Shown piece by piece: positions 58,843 to 64,000 of a DNA stretch of 64,000 nucleotides. The stretch is taken from contig NZ_JACIIX010000009.1 of assembly GCF_014205675.1 (NCBI RefSeq), positions 62,001 to 126,000 on the forward strand. Reading direction: 5' to 3'. Position 1 is the first letter of the stretch. Each line of letters starts with the position of its first letter. The position numbers were made by a program, and so were the translations under genes. The notes beneath the pieces were generated by a model. The model was not told the origin of the DNA. It made no database searches and saw only the letters and a program-made list of their open reading frames with translations. The DNA comes from Novispirillum itersonii (lineage in GTDB: Bacteria; Pseudomonadota; Alphaproteobacteria; Rhodospirillales; Rhodospirillaceae).

Positions 58843-61185
58843 TCAGTTGCGCAGCGGCTTGCCGGTCAGCAGCATGTGTTCCACGCGGGCCAGCGTGCCG
58901 GGGTGGCGCACCAGCGTCATGAACGCCTTGCGTTCCAGCGCCAGAATGTCCTCTTCCTTCAGCACTTCGGTGTGGTCGGTGGCCCCACCGGAGAGGATCC
59001 CGGCCAGCTGCATCGACACCACCTCGTCATGCGGCGTGGCTTTGCCCATGCGGCGGAACTGCCCCAGCGCCATTTCCAGCGCCACCTTGCCGGACGGACC
59101 GGGCAGGCGGAACTCGATCGGCTCGGCGGGGGCGTAGCCTTCCACCAGCGCCAGCGCTTTGGCCTTGGCATCGGCCAGCAGGCGGTAGCGGTTCATGGTG
59201 ATGCCGTCGGTCTCACGCAGGAAGCTCTTCTCCTGCGCATCCATTGCCGACTTTGCAACGGTGGCGGTGGAGATGGTTTCAAACGCCTTGGCGACGGCGG
59301 GCATCGGCCCGCGCGGCAGCACCTTGGACCTGGACAGGCGGTGCAGCATTTCCTTACAGCCGCCCCAGCCGGGGATCAGGCCGACGCCCACTTCGACCAG
59401 ACCCATGTAGGTCTCGGCGTGGGCCTGCACCGCATCGCAGTGCAGCAGGATTTCGCAGCCGCCGCCAAGCGCCATGCCGCTGGGGGCACCGACCACCGGG
59501 AACGGGGCGCGCTTCAGGGCCATATAGGCCTTCTGCCCGCCTTCGACCATCTCTTCGATGATCGGCCACGCGGCGATATTGGCGGCGAAAATCGCCAGCC
59601 CGAGGTTGGCCCCGACCGAGAAGTTGGACCCCTCGTTATACACCACCAGCGCCTTGTAGCCCTTCTGCGGCACCAGTTTCACCGCCTGCCCGATCAGCTT
59701 GAGGATCTCGGGATCCAGCGCATTCATCTTGGAGGTGAACTCAAGGCAGACCACACCGTCGCCGATATCCCACAGGGCGGCGGAACCGTTCTTCAGCAGC
59801 GGCTTGCTGGTGCGCTTGATGTCTTCCAGCATCAGCACACCATCGGGGCGCTTCAGCTCGGCATAGGATCCGTCAAGGCGCAGCTCATACCGCTTGCCGT
59901 CTTCGACCTTATAGAAGGTCTTGCCAACGGCGGCGGTCAGGAACGGCGGGACCTCCATCCCTTCGGCGCTGAGGATGGCAATCAGGGCATCAACCCCGAT
60001 GCTGTCGATCAGCTCGAACGGGCCGAATTTCCAGTTGTAGCCAAGGCGCATCGCCTCGTCGATATCAGCGACGCTGTCGGTGACATCGGGCACGAGGGAG
60101 GCGGCATAGGCCAGCGTGCGGGCCATGACGCGGCGGGCGTAGACCCCGCCCTTGTCGGGATGGGCCAGCAGGGCGGCGGCGGCCTTCTTCCCGGCCTCAG
60201 TGGCGGCGGAGATCGAGGCCAGCTGCGGCTTGACGGAAACCCGGTACTCCCCGGTCTTCAGATCGACCGCTTCCTTCACCTTGCCGCCACCGGCCTTGTT
60301 GATGCGGTAGAAGCCGCCCTTGCCCTTCCGGCCGGTGTAGCCGTCGGCGATCATCTTTTTGATCAGGTCAAGGTCCCGGTTGAGGATATGGAAGGTATCC
60401 CCGGCGGGCAGGGACCCGACCATCGACGCCAGCACATGCGGCATCAGGTCCAGCCCGACCAGATCCATCAGGCCGAACACCCCGGTTTTGGGGATGCCGA
60501 ACGGACGGCCGATGATGGCATCGGCTTCTTCCACGGTCAGGCCGTTGTCGATGGCTTCGACGGTGGCGGCCAGAATCCACAGGATGCCCAGACGGTTGCC
60601 GATGAAGCCGGGGCGGTCCTTGCACATCACCACCGACTTGCCCAGCCGCACATCGGCAAAGGCCGACACGGTGCTGATGGCGTCAGCCCGGGTCTGCGGG
60701 CCCTGCACGATCTCCAGCAGGCGCATGTAGCGCGGCGGGTTGAAGAAGTGGGTGATGCAGAAATCGGCCTTGAAGGCGTCCGACAGGCCACCGGTCAGCT
60801 GGTCCAGCGGAATGGTCGAGGTGTTGGACGACACCACCGACCCGGCCTTGCGGACGGCATCGACCTTTTTGTACAGGTCCTGCTTGATGTCCAGCCGTTC
60901 GATCACCGCTTCGACGATCCAGTCGCAGTCGGCCAGCAGGTCGAGGTTGTCCTCGATGTTGCCGGTGGTGATCAGGCGGGCGCAGCGTTTGGACATGAAC
61001 GGGGCCGGATCCGCCTTCAGCATCTTTTCGACGGCGGTTTCGGCGATGGTATTGCGGTTGGTGGCCCCGGCCGGAACAATATCCAGCAGCACCACCGGCA
61101 CCCCGGCATTGGCGACGTGGGCGGCAATGCCGGCCCCCATCACGCCCGCGCCGATGACGGCGACTTTTTTGATGGTCGTTTCCAT
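58843..61185 (-). CDS. 3-hydroxyacyl-CoA dehydrogenase / enoyl-CoA hydratase fusion (FadN-like order)
   Basis: 780 residues. The dehydrogenase part comes first (VAVIGAGVMGAGIAAHVANA at 8-27; catalytic His-Glu in THFFNPPRYMRLLEIV; PGFIGNRLG), its C-terminal domains follow, and the crotonase part is at the end (YKALVVYNEGSNFSVGANLG; PSGMALGGGCEILLHCDAVQ; TYMGLVEVGVGLIPGWGG). FadB/FadJ have the opposite order; this arrangement is that of FadN and relatives. The start METTIKKVAVIG at 61185 follows GGAAGGAC. The gene is 29 bp from the thiolase, forming a beta-oxidation operon. Confidence 0.94.
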   Translation of the reverse strand: METTIKKVAVIGAGVMGAGIAAHVANAGVPVVLLDIVPAGATNRNTIAETAVEKMLKADPAPFMSKRCARLITTGNIEDNLDLLADCDWIVEAVIERLDIKQDLYKKVDAVRKAGSVVSSNTSTIPLDQLTGGLSDAFKADFCITHFFNPPRYMRLLEIVQGPQTRADAISTVSAFADVRLGKSVVMCKDRPGFIGNRLGILWILAATVEAIDNGLTVEEADAIIGRPFGIPKTGVFGLMDLVGLDLMPHVLASMVGSLPAGDTFHILNRDLDLIKKMIADGYTGRKGKGGFYRINKAGGGKVKEAVDLKTGEYRVSVKPQLASISAATEAGKKAAAALLAHPDKGGVYARRVMARTLAYAASLVPDVTDSVADIDEAMRLGYNWKFGPFELIDSIGVDALIAILSAEGMEVPPFLTAAVGKTFYKVEDGKRYELRLDGSYAELKRPDGVLMLEDIKRTSKPLLKNGSAALWDIGDGVVCLEFTSKMNALDPEILKLIGQAVKLVPQKGYKALVVYNEGSNFSVGANLGLAIFAANIAAWPIIEEMVEGGQKAYMALKRAPFPVVGAPSGMALGGGCEILLHCDAVQAHAETYMGLVEVGVGLIPGWGGCKEMLHRLSRSKVLPRGPMPAVAKAFETISTATVAKSAMDAQEKSFLRETDGITMNRYRLLADAKAKALALVEGYAPAEPIEFRLPGPSGKVALEMALGQFRRMGKATPHDEVVSMQLAGILSGGATDHTEVLKEEDILALERKAFMTLVRHPGTLARVEHMLLTGKPLRN

Positions 61186-61214
61186 TGGTTTCGGTCCTTC
61201 CCGTCCGGTGCCGG

Positions 61215-62357
61215 TTACGCCACGGCTTCCAGAACGGTGGCGATGCCCTGACCGCCGCCGATGCACTGGGTGGCAAGGGCGTAGCGCCCGCCTTCCCGCT
61301 TCAGCAGGCTGGCGGCCTTGCCGACGATGCGGGCCCCGGTGGCGCCCAGCGGGTGCCCCAGCGCAATGGCGCCGCCGTCAAGGTTGATGCGGTCCAGCGG
61401 CAGGCCGAGATCGCGGATGCAGGCCAGCGACTGGCTGGCGAAGGCTTCGTTCAGCTCGATGATGTCGATATCGGCAACGGTCAGACCGGCACGGGCCAGC
61501 GCCTTGCGGGTGGATTCCACCGGGCCGATGCCCATGATTTCCGGGGCGCAGCCGGAGACGGCAACGCTCTTGATCCGCGCCAGCGGGGTCAGGCCATGCT
61601 TCATGGCGTAGTCTTCCGAACACACCAGAACGGCGGCGGCCCCATCGGTCAGGGGGGAGGAGGTTCCGGCGGTGACGGTGCCTTCGGCATTGAAGGCGGG
61701 CTTCAGACCGGCCAGCGTTTCCGCCGTGGTTTCCGGGCGGATGCAGCCGTCGGTGCTGATCTGGGTGCCCTTGGCGTCGGTGATGGTGACCATCTCGGCG
61801 TCATAGCGGCCTTCGGCCTGCGCCTTGGCGGCCTTGGCGTGGGAGGCGGCGGCAAAGGCTTCCTGATCGGCGCGGCTGATCTGGTATTTGGCGGCCAGAT
61901 TTTCAGCGGTGTCGCCCATGCCGACAAAGGCCTGCGGATAGGACTTGTACAGCCCCGGATGCGGCATCGGGTTGAAGCCCATGATCGGCACGCGGGTCAT
62001 GCTTTCCACCCCGGCGCACAGGAAGGCATCCCCGGCCCCGAGCTGGATCGCCCCGGCGGCCTGATGCACCGCCTGCATCGACGACCCGCAGAAGCGGTTG
62101 ACGGTGACCGCCCCCATCGACAGCGGCAGACCGGCGACAAAACCGATGATCCGGGCAACGTTGAAGCCCTGTTCCCCTTCGGGGAAGGCATTGCCGACGA
62201 TCAGGTCTTCCAGATCTTCCGCCTTCACCCCGGTGCGTTCCACCAGCGCCTTCACCACCTGTCCGGCCAGATCTTCCGGCCGCACCTTGGTCAGGCCGCC
62301 CTTGTTGGCGAGGTGGAAGGGCGACCGGGCATAACCGGCGATAACCACGTTCTTCAT
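61215..62357 (-). CDS. Acetyl-CoA C-acyltransferase (3-ketoacyl-CoA thiolase)
   Basis: 380 residues. Nucleophilic Cys90 in VNRFCGSSMQAVHQAAG, NEAFASQSLA, ALGHPLGATGARI and the second active Cys in TQCIGGGQGIATV. It cleaves 3-ketoacyl-CoA to acetyl-CoA and shortened acyl-CoA, the last beta-oxidation step. It heads the operon thiolase, hydroxyacyl-CoA dehydrogenase, acyl-CoA dehydrogenase; 252 bp separate it from the MerR gene on the same strand. Confidence 0.95.
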   Translation of the reverse strand: MKNVVIAGYARSPFHLANKGGLTKVRPEDLAGQVVKALVERTGVKAEDLEDLIVGNAFPEGEQGFNVARIIGFVAGLPLSMGAVTVNRFCGSSMQAVHQAAGAIQLGAGDAFLCAGVESMTRVPIMGFNPMPHPGLYKSYPQAFVGMGDTAENLAAKYQISRADQEAFAAASHAKAAKAQAEGRYDAEMVTITDAKGTQISTDGCIRPETTAETLAGLKPAFNAEGTVTAGTSSPLTDGAAAVLVCSEDYAMKHGLTPLARIKSVAVSGCAPEIMGIGPVESTRKALARAGLTVADIDIIELNEAFASQSLACIRDLGLPLDRINLDGGAIALGHPLGATGARIVGKAASLLKREGGRYALATQCIGGGQGIATVLEAVA

Positions 62358-62602
62358 ACCATCTCACTCCGTTTCCCGATGACGGGCCGCGCTGGCGGGT
62401 CCCTGCGGACCCGGCGGCCGTTCCCCCTGCGGTGGTGTCCCGGTGGGTGTGTACCCGGCGGGGGGTGTTCCCTATGGTGACGTCCCCCGAAAAGGCCGGG
62501 TGGCCCCCGGGGGTTGGTCGGTGGCAAACCTGCCCGCGCGTGGCGGGAAGGGGTCAGGGGCAGGAACAGGAAGCGCCGGAGTGGCGGGGAACGGGGTGGA
62601 CC

Positions 62603-62622
62603 GGCGGGATTATTGTCCCGCC
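62603..62622. repeat. Hairpin containing the MerR stop codon
   Basis: GGCGGGA (62603-62609) and TCCCGCC (62616-62622) with the MerR stop codon in the loop on the minus strand. On the plus strand it is followed by ATTTTGTT. It could reduce read-through or stabilise the MerR mRNA end. Confidence 0.5.
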
Positions 62623-62999
62623 ATTTTGTTCCGCAGGGCGTCTTCAACCAGCAGGTTGATTTCGCTCAGCTCCGACAGGGTCTGTTCCAGATCTTCCTGC
62701 TGCTTGCGCAGGTCGGCCAGACGGGCCTGAACCTTGCCCTGCAACAGGGTCAGCTGTTCGGTCTGGGTGGTGTCGACCACGTACAGATCGAGGTATTCCT
62801 TGATATCGGCCAGACTGAAGCCCAGCCGCTTGCCGCGCAGGATCAGCACCAGACGCGCCCGGTCCTTGTGGGTGTAGATACGCGTCGATCCGGCCCGCCG
62901 CGGCTTTAACAGCCCTTTGGTCTCATAAAAGCGCACGGCCCGGGGGGTGGTCCCCAGTTCGTCCGCCAGTTCGGTCACTGTGTAGAATTGCTCGCTCAA
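62610..62999 (-). CDS. MerR-family regulator, LiuR-like, of fatty-acid/branched-chain oxidation genes
   Basis: 129 residues. The winged HTH is FYTVTELADELGTTPRAVRF, YETKGLLKPRRAGSTRIYTH, KDRARLVLILRGKRLGFSLA, followed by a coiled coil (LQGKVQARLADLRKQQEDLE). No cysteine pattern of metal sensors; it resembles LiuR/related MerR proteins controlling acyl-CoA metabolism. The thiolase operon is downstream on the same strand. A palindrome TGACGTATACGTCA between its -35 and -10 elements is the likely self-operator. Confidence 0.9.
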   Translation of the reverse strand: MSEQFYTVTELADELGTTPRAVRFYETKGLLKPRRAGSTRIYTHKDRARLVLILRGKRLGFSLADIKEYLDLYVVDTTQTEQLTLLQGKVQARLADLRKQQEDLEQTLSELSEINLLVEDALRNKMAGQ

Positions 63000-63047
63000 G
63001 GGATGCTCCCGTGGATGGGGTGGCGACTCTCTGTCAGTGACCTAACC

Positions 63048-63078
63048 GTATAATGGGTGACGTATACGTCATGGTCAA
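63048..63078 (-). promoter_or_regulatory. MerR promoter with operator in a 19-bp spacer
   Basis: On the minus strand TTGACC (63078-63073), 19-bp spacer, TTATAC (63053-63048). The perfect 14-bp palindrome TGACGTATACGTCA (63058-63071) fills the spacer, the classical MerR arrangement. CATTAT at 17-bp spacing is an alternative -10. The palindrome resembles the ACGTnnACGT-type motif described for LiuR. Confidence 0.75.
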
Positions 63079-63210
63079 GTCCTAACATTCCTTTCCCTAG
63101 CACAAGTGCAGTGCAAAAAACGAGAGGAGAGATCCCTGCCGTAAGGGGAAGATGAGGCAGCATCGGCGGAACCCTGCTGTCGCAGCGGCAGATGGGGGAC
63201 GGAAGGATAG

Positions 63211-63244
63211 AAAAAGCCCCTGACGGCAGGGTACCGACAGGGGC
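63211..63244 (-). terminator. Terminator of the right-edge chemoreceptor gene
   Basis: GCCCCTG (63216-63222) pairs with CAGGGGC (63238-63244); five A residues at 63211-63215 become a T-run on the minus strand. The mRNA 3' end therefore includes the repeat unit. Confidence 0.65.
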
Positions 63245-63259
63245 GGGCAAGGGGGGGAA

Positions 63260-63367
63260 GCAACCGGAGGCCCGAAGGGCCGACTGGCGCGTTGAGCGCC
63301 CGCGCGACCATTCGCGCGTAAGGCAAGCGGGCGGACGCCCGCGCCCGCCGCCTGAGGGGCCCAACAC
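63260..63367. repeat. Structured intergenic repeat, locus 3 (one full unit)
   Basis: One unit with four hairpins: GGCCC-gaa-GGGCC, GGCGC-gttga-GCGCC, GCGCGA-ccat-TCGCGC and GCGGGC-ggac-GCCCGC, then the tail CTGAGGGGCCCAACAC. Compared with locus 2, both arms of the first, second and fourth hairpins can differ together. It has the same orientation as the other copies, within the 3' untranslated part of the chemoreceptor gene. Confidence 0.9.
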
Positions 63368-63373
63368 TAAAAA

Positions 63374-64000
63374 TCAAGCCGTCCGCACGTCGTGCAGGAA
63401 AATGGTGACGATGGATTTCAGCTGTTCGGCCTCGCTGGACAGGGACTGGGCTGAGACCAGAACCTGCTGGGAGGCAGCCCCGGTGCTGGCGGCGGCTTCG
63501 GTGACATCGCCGATGCTCGACGAGATCAGGCCGGTCCCCTGCGAGGCCTGCGCCACGTTGTCGGCGATTTCGGCGGTGGCGACCGCCTGTTCCTCGACGG
63601 CCCCGGCGATGGCGGTGGAGATATGGCTGATGTCGTCAATGCGCCGCACGATCTGGCGGATGGCATCCACCACCAGCTGGGTCTGGGTCTGCACATCGGT
63701 GATCTGGGTGGCGATCTGGTCGGTGGCCTTGGCGGTCTGGCTGGCGAGGTTTTTCACCTCGTTGGCGACGACGGCAAAGCCCTTTCCGGCGTCTCCTGCC
63801 CGTGCGGCCTCAATGGTGGCGTTCAGGGCCAGCAGGTTGGTCTGGCTGGCGATATCGTTGATCAGGCTGATCACGTCGCCGATGCGGGCGGCGGTGGCGG
63901 CCAGACCGCGCACGGTCTCATCGGCCTTGGCGGCATCGGCGCTGGCGCTGGCGGCGACGCTGCTGGCATCTTCCGCCTGACGGCCAATTTCGCGGATGGA
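63374..64000 (-). CDS. Methyl-accepting chemotaxis protein, C-terminal signalling part
   Basis: Runs off the right edge; 208 residues are visible. The methyl-accepting signalling domain is clear: [60 protein letters not shown], then the descending helix to FLHDVRTA. An apparent start at 63913 is internal (GTG), since the frame stays open with chemoreceptor-like sequence ([13 protein letters not shown]) to the edge. No CheR-tethering pentapeptide. Sensor unknown. Confidence 0.92.
   Translation of the reverse strand, partial: SIREIGRQAEDASSVAASASADAAKADETVRGLAATAARIGDVISLINDIASQTNLLALNATIEAARAGDAGKGFAVVANEVKNLASQTAKATDQIATQITDVQTQTQLVVDAIRQIVRRIDDISHISTAIAGAVEEQAVATAEIADNVAQASQGTGLISSSIGDVTEAAASTGAASQQVLVSAQSLSSEAEQLKSIVTIFLHDVRTA

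Larger units (their letters stand above)
63000..63373. other. Intergenic region with MerR promoter, terminator and structured repeat
   Basis: From left to right: MerR leader (63000-63047), MerR promoter/operator (63048-63078), a 130-bp stretch with no feature I can support, terminator of the chemoreceptor gene (63211-63244), and a structured repeat unit (63260-63367) ending 6 bp before the receptor stop. Confidence 0.6.

Noticed and set aside
56986-61251. Very long open frames on the plus strand opposite the beta-oxidation genes
   Set aside because: They are His/Gly/Gln/Arg-rich mirror frames of well-supported enzymes in GC-rich DNA, with no family features.
1-64000. tRNA, rRNA, insertion sequences, prophage and replication origin
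   Set aside because: No tRNA cloverleaf, rRNA stretch, transposase, integrase, phage structural gene, target-site duplication or DnaA-box cluster could be recognised. A tRNA scan and an IS search would settle it.

Overview
This is a GC-rich (roughly two-thirds G+C) stretch of a bacterial chromosome. Gene content points to an alphaproteobacterium, plausibly a member of the Rhodospirillales: many methyl-accepting chemotaxis proteins, FecIR-type iron signalling, a beta-oxidation gene set with its MerR regulator, and a catabolic threonine ammonia-lyase. That placement is inference from gene families; there is no rRNA gene to settle it. No tRNA, rRNA, insertion sequence, prophage or CRISPR array was recognised.

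Layout. 1-2.3 kb: end of an iron/siderophore ABC transporter and an EamA exporter. 2.3-4.7 kb: a small orphan gene, a hairpin-rich non-coding stretch and threonine ammonia-lyase. 4.8-10.6 kb, minus strand: an iron-starvation cluster (ECF sigma factor, FecR, TonB receptor with signalling domain, PepSY membrane protein) with a candidate Fur box. 10.8-15.3 kb: PatB-type lyase, a RelE-like toxin/antitoxin pair under a very compact self-operator, a LysR regulator and two tandem AraC paralogues. 15.5-17.2 kb: YtkA/FixH-like protein plus di-heme peroxidase. 17.2-27.6 kb: three chemoreceptors (one a hemerythrin-NIT fusion), two acetyltransferases and glutathione reductase. 27.6-34.0 kb: alanine/glycine symporter with divergent regulator, a small secreted protein, an amine oxidase-like flavoprotein, a ParD-like/methionine aminopeptidase pair and a DUF411 protein.

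34.2-41.3 kb is the most unusual part: a six-gene plus-strand cluster with three proteins whose sequence pattern resembles tubular lipid-binding (TULIP; BPI/P47/takeout-like) domains, a papain-like cysteine protease, an orphan 471-aa protein and a polyprenyl diphosphate synthase with the small residue near the first DDxxD motif that normally goes with long-chain products. I read it as a candidate isoprenoid-lipid synthesis and carriage system; the TULIP assignment is inference and needs structure prediction.

41.3-47.9 kb: MFS exporter with divergent LysR regulator, a second LysR/tautomerase divergent pair, and a TetR regulator with two dehydrogenases. 48.0-49.9 kb: a stand-alone Septu-type (PtuA/PtuB-like) defence pair. 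50-56.8 kb: acetyltransferase, PchR-type AraC regulator and a complete siderophore uptake operon (receptor, binding protein, permease, ATPase) with a candidate Fur box. 57-63 kb, minus strand: acyl-CoA dehydrogenase, hydroxyacyl-CoA dehydrogenase/enoyl-CoA hydratase, thiolase and a MerR regulator with its operator inside its own promoter. The window ends in a fourth chemoreceptor.

A second genome-scale feature is a dispersed intergenic repeat of about 105 bp found at three loci (6.4-6.6, 42.6-42.9 and 63.26-63.37 kb). Its four hairpins are kept by compensatory changes between copies, which implies selection or a copying mechanism acting on structure.
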